Of a stretch of DNA of 64,000 nt, positions 24,291 to 36,872 are shown in pieces. Origin of the DNA: Nicotiana tabacum (lineage: Eukaryota > Streptophyta > Magnoliopsida > Solanales > Solanaceae); contig NC_134094.1 in NCBI RefSeq assembly GCF_000715075.1, positions 84,583,120 through 84,647,119 on the forward strand, written 5' to 3'. Within the stretch, counting starts at the first letter, position 1. Each line of letters begins with the position of its first letter. The notes beneath the pieces are model-generated. The model had not been told where the DNA came from, searched no databases, and saw only the letters and a list, made by a program, of their open reading frames with translations. Made by a program: the position numbers and the translations under genes.

Positions 24291-24796
24291 ACTGCTACAC
24301 TGCACATGTTAATTGATTAGTGAGTGTCTTGACTGTACCTCATCACTACTCCACCGAGGTTAGTCTTGATACTTACTGGGTACCGACCGTGGTGTACTCA
24401 TATTACACTTTTGTATATTTTTGTGCAGAGCTAGGTATTGAAGCTATCAGACTCGGACAGAGTTAAAGTGTGATCGCAAGGATTCAAGGTAGAGCTGCTT
24501 GGTCATTGCAGTCCCTTGATATCTTTTCATTTTTTATTGTACTGTTAATTATTAATCAAACAGTATTGATTATTCGATCATTGAGATCATTTCATGTATT
24601 CAGTTAGAGTTCGTGACTCAGTACTACCAGTCTTGGGAGGTTGCTATATTCATATTTGTTCCGATGTTGGTTTCGACACGTGTATTATATTATATGTTTT
24701 AAATAAATGACTTCGAAATATAATGAAAATCGGCTTACCTAGTCTTAGAGACTAGGTGCCATCACGACGCCTGTGGTAGGATTTTGGGTCGTCACA

Positions 24797-27238
24797 AGTT
24801 GGTATCAGAGCTCTAGGTTCATAGGTTCTACGAGTCATGAACAAATTTAGTAGAATCTTGCGGATCGGTACGGAGACGTCTGTACTTATCTTCGAGAGGC
24901 TACAGAGCTAGTAGGAAAATTTTCACTTCTTTCATTCCTTATCGTGCAGCATTTATTCAGCTTGAAGCATATATCTTATGTTCTTTTGCATCCACTCGTG
25001 TACGAAATTGCGCACTCGGTATCAACTATTCGCCAACAGTTCGTGATACTACATAGGGGTTATAAGGGAGCCAGGGTTGCTCTACTATTGTTACCACATG
25101 TCGTTCAGATCGAGGATGACATGCGCCAAATAAATGGCTTGAGGTGTCTTATAACTGGTGTCGTACGAGTGGTGAAGGTTAGTATTGTGGATCATCAGAC
25201 TGTGTCCTATGGCTTCACGCCAAGTGAAGGGAGTCCACTATCAACGATCAGATTGCGGGGTCATGTGTTATATGATTTTTGGCCTGAGATATATATATAT
25301 GTGGTATTGAAAGGTTCTCCGAAACTTGTATATGATTAGGAGCTGAGATTTGTATGGGATGATGCTGGGACTTGCGGTATTGTCCTTAATAATTCTACAT
25401 TTCAGTATCAACGGGGTCATGGAAACAATTTCAGAATACTCGGGGTGTTCCAATAAGTTCTTTTAATGCACCATCGGCACGGGGTTCCTATAATGGTTAT
25501 TCTAGTTATCCGGCACAGACTCGGAATGAGCAGCCGCACCCGCAGAGGGGTTGTTATGAGTGTGGTGATACTAGACACATCAAAAGAAATTGTCCCAGAC
25601 TTGGGAGGGGTAGATTTCATCAGAGCACTCAATCTACAAGTTTTATTCCAGTTAATACTCCACGTGCACAGCCAGTTAGAGGTGGAGGACAGGAAGGTAA
25701 AGGGCGCCTAAGAGGTGGAGGCCTGACCCGTTGATATAATTGCTATGATTTGGCTAAGGCCGATACGCCAGATAGTGTTGTTACAAGTACGAATAAATTT
25801 ACAATAAAACTATTCTTATTTTGATTCGATTACAATTATCGAGGTGAGAACTCCTTTCATGCTCCTTATATGGTAGATTAGTGAATTCGTACTCCACTCC
25901 CGTGTTTATCCCTGTTGGGAGATTTTAATGGTGTTAACCCGTGTCTAACATTTTGTTTTGTACACTATTGAGGGCTAAGAGTCAAAAAGTAATTTTCTGT
26001 TACTCACTATAGTAAGTTTTGATATAAATCCGGGATAGTTTGGTTAAAATTTATGAATTTTATGCCCTACCGGTATGGGGTTCATTATGTGATGTGAAAT
26101 TTTGTTTTTATCGGAATTTATGAGAAGAAACAAAAAGTCAGTTGGCACAATGTGTACAATATTTGTGCTTTAGAGTTGAGGACGAGATCCTTGCATTTTT
26201 ATATGATGTGAAATATTTAAACCGGACTACAAGCCGCGGTGGAAGTTATATAAGGACGAGGTCCTTGTGGTAAAATATTTATGAGTTTAAATTCTCCCTT
26301 TGTGAAATTTAATTGTACAATAGTATAAATAGGGAGCCATGCCTGTTAGGCTTATTTGATAATTCTTGTATATTTTATGTGCATATTCAGCCATTTTTGT
26401 GCTGTAAATATTGAGTTTTAGCCTATGAGATGAGTACCCAGGTGGCGTTAAATGTGACTCATTAATCCGAGTAAGTAATCATGAGGTCTTCATGCCTCAC
26501 ATTCTATTGTCAGTGTTGTGAAAAAAAATCGAAATGAGGTGGTGGTTAAAATGAGATTAATTATTGATGCTGAATTAATTATGAACAGCTTTTAAGACCA
26601 GAGATGTGGTGATGAGCATACATGTGATGTGCTTCATGTCCTGATATCATTATGATAATGCAGTGCTTGTAATGCTGAGATTAGTGTTATTGATATATAC
26701 GTTGTGGTGTTATGTTGGGTTGTGGATGTATTGTTTGGAGTTGTTTTGGTGTTACTTTGGCAGGTGGATAGGCCCAATTACAGGAGAGACTCTGCCTAAA
26801 TTTCAGAAAAAATTGGGAGTTAGAAAAAAAATTGGGAGATAGACACAAGAGTTAAATTATGTTATGTGTTTGAGGGCGAATGATCCTAAGCGGGGAAGAA
26901 TATAACATCCCAGAGAAATTTTGAAGTACTTCAATACTATCAAGATAGTTGATGTGTGTGTAGGCACGAGTTGCTATAGCCGGTTGAGACTAAAACAGTG
27001 CGTTGTTGTGAAAATCAAGCCTTTTGAAAAGGTTTAGAGTGTAAGAAATTAGTCATAAAGTTTACAAATATGGATAAAAGAAATAATCTCAAATAAGAAG
27101 GTGTTGTCAGGCTTATCTTAAATGAGGTAGCATGGAATCAACCGTGAGTATATGTGTAAAAGTAAAATCATCAATTTGGTAACCTCAGAATAATTCTTAG
27201 AGCGTTCGAGGACGAACGTTTGTTTAAGAGGTGGTGAA
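24797..27238 (+). mobile_element. Internal domain, first copy: PBS, leader, gag and protease remnant, no pol
   Basis: It starts with AGT then a TGGTATCAGAGC primer-binding site (24800-24811). About 650 bases of leader follow, with an open frame at 24944-25339 that has no recognisable domain. A gag C-terminal fragment lies at about 25429-25734. A degenerate stretch near 25890-25970 resembles the start of a chromovirus protease region. The rest is non-coding. The domain ends with the motif GAGGACGAACGTTTGTTTAA and a purine-rich AAGAGGTGGTGAA tract directly before the next LTR, which is the polypurine tract position. At 2.4 kb it is far too short for pol. Confidence 0.88.
25429..25734 (+). pseudogene. 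Gag C-terminal fragment with CCHC knuckle, first copy
   Basis: In the frame ending with TGA at 25732-25734, a Ser/Tyr/Gly/Arg-rich stretch leads into a CCHC zinc knuckle (CYECGDTRHIKRNC, spacing C-x2-C-x4-H-x4-C). An Arg/Gly-rich tail follows (VRGGGQEGKGRLRGGG). All four zinc ligands are present. The capsid part of gag is missing. The fragment shows that the pol-less element descends from a Ty3/gypsy element. Confidence 0.85.
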
Positions 27239-29919
27239 TGTAACGACCCGACTTGTCGTTTTAAAAATTAATGCCTCGTTCAACGACTTAAGGTCTCGAG
27301 AAACTTTGTAATAAGTATTATGACCCGCGGGTGTGGTCGAGTTTGATTTTACGGAAAATTAGGAATTATTAAAATAAACAATCCTTAATTAGAAGCTTAA
27401 ATGGAAAGAGTTGACCAGAGAGTTGACTTTTGAGAAAATGACTCCGAAATAGAATTTTGATGATGTCAATAGCTCCGTATGGTGATTTTGGACTTATGTC
27501 CGTGTCCGAAAAATTATTTGGAGGCCCGTAGTGGAATTAGGCTTGAAACGCCAAAAGCTAAATTTTTGGAAACTTTGACCGGGGGGTTGACTTTTTGAAA
27601 TCGAGGTCGGAATCCGATTCTGGAAATCGAAATATGGCCGTTATGTCATTTATGAATTGTGTGCAAAATTTGAAGTCATTCCGAATTGATTTGATATTTT
27701 TCGGCACAAGATATAGAATTTGAAAGTTCAAAGTTCATAGATTTTGATTTGAGGTGTGATTCGTCGTTTTGATGTTGTTTGAAGCCTCAACTAAGTTCGT
27801 ATTGTATTTTGAGACATGTTGGTATAATTAGTTAAGGTCCTGAGGTCCTCGGATGGATTTCAGAAGGTTAACGGAATGGATTTCGGACAAAAGGAGCTGC
27901 TGGAATTTTTCTGCTGCAGAAGCTGTTTTTGGACAGCAATTGGTGCAATCGCAGAGCTGATTTTGGAAGCTTATATCTCGAAATCTATAAGGAATCTGAA
28001 AATTATCAAAACATGAAAGTTGTAGCCCTTTGATTCTAGTTTAGATAATGATAAACCATTCATCATTCAGATATTTTTACAAAAGGTTACGATCAATTGA
28101 CTGAAGCTAGTACTGCAGATTTTGGCTACAGCAGTGTGCATCACCAGACATTTCTGCTGCACAGGGCAGACTTTGGGAGCTTATATCGGGCAATCTATAA
28201 GGATTCGGGAGATAAGTAAAACATGAAAGTTGTATCCCTTTGTATCTAGTTTGCAGAACTTTAAACCGTTTGGCAGTTAGAGTTAACTACAAGAAGTTAT
28301 GGATGATACACTACAGGCTGTCGAGGAAGAGTTTGATGTTTTCAACATAAGCATATAATGATCCAAAGGTCCATTTTTAGTTCTAGAGATCCAAATTCGA
28401 TTTCGATACTTTCGAGATTTTGATAATGAATTATAGGAGTGATATGAAAAGTTTGGTCTAATTTCATCAAGTCGCGTTGATTTTTTAGCGCGAAACATGA
28501 GTTAATTGTTTAACGAGCAAAATTGGTATCTCATTGAGCAAATGAGCTCCGAATTGAGTTTCGATTGAACGATAGGTTCGTATTTTTATTTGTGACTCAT
28601 AGGAACAAGAATCGTCGAATCTCGAGTTCGTATGATGAAGTCAGAGCCTTTTTAGTGAAACAAAACTACTAGTGTAAACAGTTCTGGTGCGCATCTTTAG
28701 CGACCAGATTTGACACAGTTAGCGACGGGTTCGGACTTTTAGCGACCAGAATAGTGTTTATTGGGCAGAAACTTAAGGACAAAAAAATGGTCATTTCCTT
28801 CATTTCATTTTGGATTTTTAGAGCACGTTTCTTGGGAGAATTTGAGGATTTCTTCTATACCTCAACTTGGGTAAGTGTCCTATATCCAAAAGTGATTATA
28901 TTTCATAAATCTATGGTCATATTCATCATTTATTTCAGATTTAAATGGAAGAAATCAAGATTTTTGCAAAACGTTTCAAGAACGAAAAGTTTAGATTTGG
29001 AGGTCGATTTTTTATCGGAATTTGCTAAAATTGGTATGGGTGGACTCGTAATTAAATGGGTTGTCAGATTTTATGAGTTTCGTCAGATTCTGAGAAGTGG
29101 GCCCCACGGGCAATTTTTGAGTTAAATTTTGGATTTTGTTGGAAAATTAGTATTTTCATATAGAATTAATTTATATAATTAGTATTCACTAAATTAAATT
29201 AATTTGGTTAGATTTGAGTTGCCCGGAGGTCAATTCAAGCAAGAAGGCGATTTTGGAATATCGGCCTAACTTCAAAAAGGTAAATATCTTGTCTAACCTT
29301 GAGTGAGGGAAATTACCCCTTAGGCATTGAGTCTTATGTGAAAATTGTGTAATTGAAAACCATGTATGTGAGGTGACGAGTACGTACTTGGTTTATATGT
29401 GCATATTATATCGGTTTAAATTCATAGACGCCCTTAAGTATTAAATTAGAAAATTGTTGTAACTTATTAAATACCTTATTTGTCATGCCTCATTCCTTGT
29501 TTGTCGAGGTTGTTTTTATATGATAATTTGGTGTAATTGTCACTTGACCTTTATGTGAACTATGTATTTGTTTGAGTTGCCATTTTTATGGAAAACACTT
29601 TCATTATTGATTTTACCTAAAGATAATTTAAATGGAAAATTTAGTTAATAAGATGAATAAATCTATTTATTTCTTGAAGTTGTGATTTAAAAGAGGTGTT
29701 GTTCCTTGATTAATTACTTTTCAATTCACGTTGTTGAAAATTTGGTATTGAATTAAAAAGGCCGTGAATCATATTGAGGCAAAGTGCCAAATTGTGAAAT
29801 ATTATTCGGTTGAGTTGTTCACTCCCGAACATTTTGTTAAGATGTTGTACACATTATGATCGAGTCATGGGCTCCTTATTGTGAAAAAATAATGTATTGT
29901 TGATTTCTGTGGAAAGTTA

Positions 29920-30070
29920 TAATATTTGAGCACTTGATGTGTAATTTGTGATATGTTGTAATATTTGAGAACTTGATGTGCAATTTGTGATATGTTGTAA
30001 TATTTGGGCACTTGAGGTGCAAGTTGTATCATGCTGTGATATTTGGGCACTTGAGGTGCGATTTGTGAAA
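29920..30070 (+). repeat. 39-bp minisatellite in LTR copy b
   Basis: Four units of the same repeat as in copy a. A duplicated block with GATACGCATGCGGTGAGATA follows at about 30075-30240, as in the other copies. Confidence 0.85.
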
Positions 30071-31260
30071 TATTGTGATATTGATACGCATGCGGTGAGA
30101 TAAGGGTGGCTTGAAATGCGTGGCTAGTAGAGAAACTACTAGAAGTCATGCTGTGATATAAGGTTAGGTTGTTGAAACGCATGCGGTGAGATAAGGGTGG
30201 CTTGAAACGCGTGGCTAGTAGAGAAACTACTAGAAGTCAAGCGGTGTGATAAGGGTGGCTAAAACGCGGGATGCTATTTTGAGAAAAATAATTTTTTTAA
30301 AATTAAATGTGAAGGCTCCCGCAGTGATATACAGAAATGAGATATTGTAAATTTATTTATGGTTTGGGACTACGAGACGGTATTTCGGGAGTGCCCTGTT
30401 GATATTTCTTTATTTATGTTCTTGTCTTGGGTGATTTTGTTTCATTTAATATGTAAATTCTTGTCTACTTCCGTGATGTACTAGTTGACTTTATTATTAT
30501 GTGTTTTGTGCTCCTAGTTGTATTGTGTTGACTTTGGCGTTTTAGCACAAGACTCTGAAGAAGTATATTTCTGATTTTTCTTACTAATTTTCGATGATTG
30601 AGTTGATTTAAATAAAAGAAATTATTATTATGTTTTACATTAATTAGTGTTACATCCAAATTAGTAGTTTATCTGATACTTTAATTTAGGTACAATGTTA
30701 TTTTCATCACACAAATGATTTCTAAAATAAATTCATTTCTTTGTTGATTTCTTACTTGATTTAAAAATTATAAATTCACTTTAGTGGAAATAAATTTATC
30801 ATGTGGATCTTATATACATTGATATTATTGGCGCGTGAGTTATCCATGCAATTGTGATAGAAATATGGGCATGAGGTGCCGTAGAAATATGAAAGTGGGT
30901 TGAGACCCGTATTTTTTATGATTGTGAAATGAGGTGTCACACAGTGACTTCTATTTGAAGGAATTATATTCCTAAAATATTATTTGAAAGAATTATAGTT
31001 GAAAGAGATCTATTTGAAGGGAGTATATTCGAAATATATATTTATTTGACAAGGTTATATTCTAAGGATTTTTATTGAAAAACTTATATTTGAAAGATTT
31101 ATACTTGAAGCACTTACATTGGAAAGACGTATATTTGAGGGACTTGATTGATTGGTTTTATTTGTTTTCCTTATTCGTTTGAGAAATATTTATAGTGTTC
31201 TTGTTGCCTTGTTGTTTACATCATTTATTTATTTTTGTTGTCATCATTGCCATTTGTTTC

Positions 31261-31339
<79 letters not shown>
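31261..31339 (+). repeat. TTA microsatellite in LTR copy b
   Basis: About 26 uninterrupted units, about five more than in copy a at the same LTR position. Confidence 0.95.
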
Positions 31340-31843
31340 TACTGCTACACTGCACATGTTAATTGATTAGTGAGTGTCTTGACTGTACCTCATCACTACT
31401 CCACCGATGTTAGTCTTGATACTTACTGGGTACCGACCGTGGTGTACTCAAACTACACTTCTGTACATTTTTGTGTAGAGCCAGGTATTGAAGCTATCAG
31501 ACTCGGACAGAGTTAAATTGTGATCGCAAGGATTCAAGGTAGAGTTATTTGGTCATCGCAGTCCCTTGAAATCTTTTTATTTTATTGTACTATTAATTAT
31601 TAATCAAACAGTATTGATTATTCGATCATTGAGATCATTTTATGTATTCAGTTAGAGTTCGAGACTCAGTACTACCAGTCTTGGGAGGATGCTATATTCA
31701 TATTTGTTCCGTTTTTAGTTTCGACACGTGTATTAAATTATATGTTTTAAATAAATGGCTTTGAAATGTAATGGAAATCGGCTTACCTAGTCTTAGAGAC
31801 TAGGTGCATCACGACGCATGTGGTAGGATTTTGGGTCGTCACA

Positions 31844-33579
31844 AGTTGGTATCAGAGCTCTAGGTTCATAGGTTCTATGAGTCATGAAAAAATTTAGTAG
31901 AGTCTTGCGGATCGGTACGGATACGTCTGTACTTAACTTCGAGAGGCTACAGAGCTAGTAGGAAAATTTCCACTTCTTTCATTCCTTATCGTGCAGCATT
32001 TATTCAGCTTGAAGTATATATCTTATGTTCTTTTGCATCCACTCGTGTATGAAATTGCGCACACAGTATCAACTATTCGCCAACGGTTCGTGATACTACA
32101 TAAGGGTTATAAGGGAGCCAGGGTTGCTCAACCATTGTTACCACATGTCGTTCAGATCGAGGATGACATGCGCCAAATAAATGGCTTGAGGTGTCTTATG
32201 ACTGGTGTCGTACGAGTGGTGAAGGTTAGTATTGTGGATCATCAGACTGTGTCCTATGGCTGCACGCCAAGTGAAGGGAGTCCACTATCAACGATCAGAT
32301 TGCGGGGTTATGTGTTATATGATTTTTGGCCTGAGATGTATATATGTGGTATTGAAAGGTTCTCCGAAACTTGTATATGATTAAGAGCTAAGATTTGTAT
32401 GGGATGATGCTGGGACTTGCGGTATTCCTGCGTCCTTAATAATTCTACATTTCAGTATCAACGGGGTTATGGAAACAATTTCAGAATACTCGGGGTGTTC
32501 CAATAAGTTCTTTTAATGCACCATCGGTACGGGGTTCCTATAATGGTTATTCTAGTTATCCGGCACAGACTCGGAATGAGCAGCCGAACCCGCAGAGGGG
32601 TTGTTATGAGTGTGATGATACTAGACATATCAAAAGAAATTGTCCCAAACTTGGGAGAGGTAGATTTCATCAGAGCACTCAATCTACAAGCTTTATTCCA
32701 GTTAATACTCCACGTGCACAGCCAGTTAGGGGTGGAGGACAGGCAGGTAGAGGGCGTCTAAGAGGTGGAGGCCTGACCCGTTGATATAATTGCTATGATT
32801 TGGCTAAGGCCGATACACCAGATAGTGTCGTTACAAGTATGAATCAATTTACAATAAAACTATTCTTATTTTGATTCGATTACAATTATCGAGGTGAGAA
32901 CTCCTTTCATGCTCCTTATATGGTAGATTAGTGAATTCGTACTCCACTCCCGTGTTTATCCCTGTTGGGAGATTTTAATGGTGTTAACCCGTGTCTAACA
33001 TTTTGTTTTGTACACTATTGAGGGCTAAGAGTCAAAAAGTGATTTTCTGTTACTCACTATAGTGAGTTTTGATATAAATCCGGGATAGTTTGGTTAAAAT
33101 TTATGAATTTTATGCCCTACCGGTATGGGGTTCATTATGTGATGTGAAATTTTGTTTTTATCGTAATTTATGAGAAGAAACAAAAAGTCAGTTGGCATAA
33201 TGTGTACAATATTTGTGCTTTAGAGTTGAGGACGAGATCCTTGCATTTTTATATGATGTGAAATATTTAAACCGGGCTACAAGCTGCGGTGGAAGTTATA
33301 TAAGGACGAGATCCTTGTGGTAAAATATTTATGAGTTTAAATTCTCCCTTTGTGAAATTTAATTGTACAATAGTATAAATAGGGAGCCATGCCTGTTAGG
33401 CTTATTTGATAATTCTTGTATATTTTATGTGCATATTCAGCCATTTTCGTGCTGTAAACATTGAGTTTTAGCCTATGAGATGAGTGCCCAGGTGGCGTTA
33501 AATGTGACTCATTAATCCGAGTAAGTAATCATGAGGTCTTCATGCCTCACATTCTATTATCAGTGTTGTGAAAAAAAAT
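31844..33579 (+). mobile_element. Internal domain, second copy, 3' part deleted
   Basis: It is nearly identical to 24797-26530 (about 97% by eye), including the primer-binding site at 31847-31858. It stops at 33579: the last ~0.7 kb before the next LTR, including the polypurine tract, is missing. The equivalent sequence in the first copy continues GAAATGAGG after AAAATC, whereas here it jumps into LTR sequence GACCCGACTTG. The missing polypurine tract means this unit could not have been a replication product in its present form. Confidence 0.88.
32479..32784 (+). pseudogene. Gag C-terminal fragment with CCHC knuckle, second copy
   Basis: It has the same structure as the fragment in the first unit, with zinc knuckle CYECDDTRHIKRNC at 32602 onward, Arg/Gly-rich tail and TGA at 32782-32784. 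All zinc ligands are kept; small substitutions (G to D, R to K) separate it from the first copy. Confidence 0.85.
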
Positions 33580-36500
33580 CGACCCGACTTGTCTTTTTAA
33601 GAATTAACGCCTCGTTCAACGATTTAAAGTCTCGAGAAATTTCGTAATAAGTATTATGACCCGCGGGTGTGGTCGAGTTTGATTTTACGAAAAATTAGGA
33701 ATTATTAAAATAAACAATCCTTAATTAGAATCTTAAATGGAAAGAGTTGATCAGAGAGTTGACTTTTGAGAAAATGACTCCGAAATGGAATTTTGATGAT
33801 GTCAATAGCTCCGTATGGTAATTTTGGACTTAGGAGGGTGTCCGAAAAATTATTTGGAGGTCCGTAGTGGAATTAGGCTTGAAATGCCAAAAGCTGAATT
33901 TTTGAAAACTTTGATCGGGGGTTGACTTTTTGAAATCGAGGTCGGAATTCGATTCTGGAAATCGGAATATGGCCGTTATGTCATTTATGAATTGTGTGCA
34001 AAATTTGAAGTCATTCCGAATTGATTTGATATTTTTCGGCACAAGATATAGAATTTGAAAGTTCAAAGTTCATAGATTTTGATTTGAGGTGTGATTCGTC
34101 GTTTTGATGTTGTTTGAAGCCTCAACTAAGTTCGTATTGTATTTTGAGACATGTTGGTATAATTGGTTAAGGTCCTGAGGTCCTCGGATGGATTTCAGAA
34201 GGTTAACAGAATGGATTTCGGACAAAAGGAGCTGCTAGAATTTTTCTGCTGCAGAAGCTGTTTCTGGACAGCAATTGGTGCAATCGCAGAGGTGACTTTG
34301 GAAGCTTATATCTCGAAATCTATAAGGAATCTGAAAATTATCAAAACATGAAAGTTGTAGCCCTTTGATACTAGTTTAGATAATGATAAGCCATTCATCA
34401 TTCGGATATTTTTACAAAAGGTTACGATCAATTGACTGAAGCTGGTACTGCAGATTTTGGCTACAGCAGTGTGCATCACCAAACATTTCTGTTGCACAGG
34501 GCAGACTTTGGGAGCTTATATCGGGCAATCTATAAGGATTCGGGAGATAAGTAAAACATGAAAATTGTATCCCTTTGTATCTAGTTTGCAGAACTTTAAA
34601 CCGTTTGGCAGTTAGAGTTAAGTACAAGAAGTTATGGTTGATACACTACAAGCTGTCGAGGAAGAGTTTGATGTTTTCAACATAAGCATATAATAATCCA
34701 AAGGTTCATTTTTAGTTCTAGAGATCCAAATTCGATTTCGAGACTTTCGAGATTTTGATAATGAATTATAGGAGTGATCTGAAAAGTTTTGTCTAATTTC
34801 ATCAAGTCGCGATTGAGTTTTTAGCGCAAAACATGAGTTAATTGTTTAACGAGCAAAATTGGTATCTCATTGAGCAAATGGGCTCCGAATTGAGTTTCAA
34901 TTGAACGATAGGTTCGTATTTTTATTTGTGACTTATAGGAACAAGAATCGTCGAATTCCCAGTTCGTATGATGAAGTTAGAGCCTTTTTAGTGAAACAAA
35001 ACTGCTAGTGTAAACAGTCCTGGTGCGCACCTTTTGCGACCAGATTTGACCATATTAGCGACGGGATCGGACTTTTAGCGACCAGAGTAGTTTTTTTGGG
35101 CAGAAACTTAAGGACAAAAAATGGTCATTTCCTTCATTTCATTTTGGATTTTTATAACACGGTTCTTGGGAGATTTTGAGGATTTCTTCAAGACTGCAAC
35201 TTGGGTAAGTGTCCTATATCCAAAAGTGATTATATTTCATAAATCCATAGTCATATTCATCATTTATTTCAGTTTTAAATGGAAGAAATCAAGATTTTTG
35301 CAAAACGTTTCAAGAACGAAAAATTTAGATTTGGAGGGTGAGTTGTTATCGGAATTTGCTAAAATTAGTATGGGTGGACTCGTAATTGAATGGGTTGTCG
35401 GATTTTGTGAGTTTCGTCAGATTCTGAGGCGTGCAATTTTTGAGTTAAATTTCGGATTTTGTTGGAAAATTAGTATTTTACATATGGAATTAATTCTTAT
35501 AATTAGTATTTACTGAATTGAAATAATTTGGTTAGATTTGAGTTGTCCGGAGGTCAATTCAAGTAAGAAGGTGATTTTGGAATATGAGCCTAACTTCAAA
35601 AAGATAAGTATCTTGCCTAACCTTGAGTGAGGGAAATTACCCCTTAGGCATTGAATCTTATGTGAAAATTGTGTAATTGAAAATCATGTATGCTAGGTGA
35701 CGAGTGCGTACTTGGTTTATATGTGCATATTATATCGGTTTAAATTCATAGACGCCCTTAAGTATTAAATTAGAAAATTGTTGTAACTTATTAAATCCCT
35801 TATTTGTCATGCCTCATTCCTTGTTTGCCGAAGTTGTTTTTATATGATAATTTGGTGTGATTGTCACTTGACCTTTACGTGAACTATGTGTTTGTTTGAG
35901 TTGCCATTTTTATGAAAAACCCTTTAATTATTGATTTTACCTATAGATAATTTAAATAGAAAATTTAGTTAATAAGATGAATAAATCTATTTATTTTTTG
36001 AAGTTGTGATTTAAAAGAGGTGTTGTTCCTTGATTAATTATTTTTCAATTCACGTTGTTGAAAATTTGGTATTGAATTAAAAGGCCGTGAATCATATTGA
36101 GGCAAAGTGCCAAATTGTGAAATATTATTCGGTTGAGTTGTTCACTCCCGAACATTTTGTTAAGATGTTGTACACATTATGATTGAGTCGTGGGCTCCTT
36201 AGTGTGAAAAAATAATGTATTGTTGATTTCTGCGGAAAGTTATAATATTTGAGCACTTGATGTGTAATTTGTGATATGTTGTAATATTTGAGCACTTGAT
36301 GTGCAATTTGTGATATGTTGTAAGATTTGAGCACTTGATGTGCAATTTGTGATATGTTGAAATATTTGAGCACTTGATGTGCAATTTGTGATATGTTGTA
36401 ATATTTGGGCACTTGAGGTACAAGTTGTATCATGCTGTGATATTTGGGCACTTGAGGTGCGATTTGTGAAATATTGTGATATTTATACGCATGCGGTGAG

Positions 36501-36787
36501 ATAAGGGTGGCTTGAAACGCGTGGCTAGTAGAGGAACTACTAGAAGTCATACGGTGATATAAGGTCAGGGTGTTGAAACGCATGCAGTGAGATAAGGGTG
36601 GCTTGAAACGCGTGGCTACTAGGGGAACTACTAGAAGTCATGCGGTGTGATAAGGGTGGCTAAAACGCGGGATGCTATTTCGAAAAAAATGATTTCTTTA
36701 AAATTAAATGTGAAGGCTCCCGCGGTGATATACGGAAATGAGATATTGTAAATTTATTTATGATTAGGGACTACGAGATGGTACCTC
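33580..36787 (+). repeat. Long LTR, copy c, truncated at both ends
   Basis: It starts at CGACCCGACTTG, lacking the first five bases of the LTR. It ends after GAGATGGTACCTC, about 3.2 kb in, losing the last ~1.4 kb including the TTA run and the CA end. It contains the 39-bp minisatellite with about six units (36240-36480). Beyond 36787 the sequence belongs to a different LTR family. Confidence 0.88.
36240..36480 (+). repeat. 39-bp minisatellite in LTR copy c
   Basis: About six units, the longest of the three alleles seen in this window. The open frames here on the minus strand (KCSN..TYHKLHI repeats) are translations of the repeat. Confidence 0.85.
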
Positions 36788-36872
36788 TATTTTTTCACCT
36801 AAATCAGGGTACTTCCATTTGGGGACTTAGCTTCATTTTATCATATTTTGAACACTAGGTCCGAGAGTGGGT

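Larger units (their letters stand above)
20180..24796 (+). repeat. Long LTR, copy a
   Basis: It is 4617 bp, begins TGTAACGACCC and ends GGGTCGTCACA. It lies within copia gag; the five bases before it are CATGG, but no matching duplicate is seen at the far end of the array. It contains a 39-bp minisatellite (22860-23060, about five units), a duplicated block at 23068-23215 and a TTA microsatellite (24226-24290). Compared with copies b and c it lacks a short stretch near 20350 and has an extra GATGTGGTTT-like stretch near 20710. No coding content is seen. Confidence 0.9.
27239..31843 (+). repeat. Long LTR, copy b (shared by both units)
   Basis: It is 4605 bp, begins TGTAACGACCCGACTTG and ends GGGTCGTCACA, with a polypurine tract before and a primer-binding site after it. 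It therefore acts as 3' LTR of the first unit and 5' LTR of the second. In its first kilobase it shares length differences with copy c rather than copy a. It holds a 39-bp minisatellite (about 29920-30070, four units) and a TTA run (31261-31339). Confidence 0.9.
20180..36787 (+). mobile_element. Tandem array of a pol-less, long-LTR retroelement (LTR-INT-LTR-INT-LTR)
   Basis: Three copies of one LTR family (20180-24796, 27239-31843, 33580-36787) are separated by two copies of one internal domain (24797-27238 and 31844-33579). The parts share strand, order and near-identical sequence. Each complete LTR is followed by a perfect TGGTATCAGAGC primer-binding site. No RT, RNase H or integrase can be found in either internal domain. 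In size and logic it resembles the class called large retrotransposon derivatives (LARDs), which must be mobilised by another element. LTR starts and the gag knuckle relate it to Tekay-like chromoviruses; the middle LTR is shared by two units. Confidence 0.9.

Noticed and set aside
24117..24320. Hydrophobic poly-Leu open frame (also 31152-31370), at first glance a membrane peptide
   Set aside because: It is produced by the TTA microsatellite within an LTR, and its length varies between the copies.
24944..25339. A 131-codon frame conserved in both internal domains (also 31991-32380)
   Set aside because: The copies are about 97% identical overall, so shared openness is not evidence of selection. 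No domain or similarity is recognised, and the second copy is shifted at its end by a small deletion.
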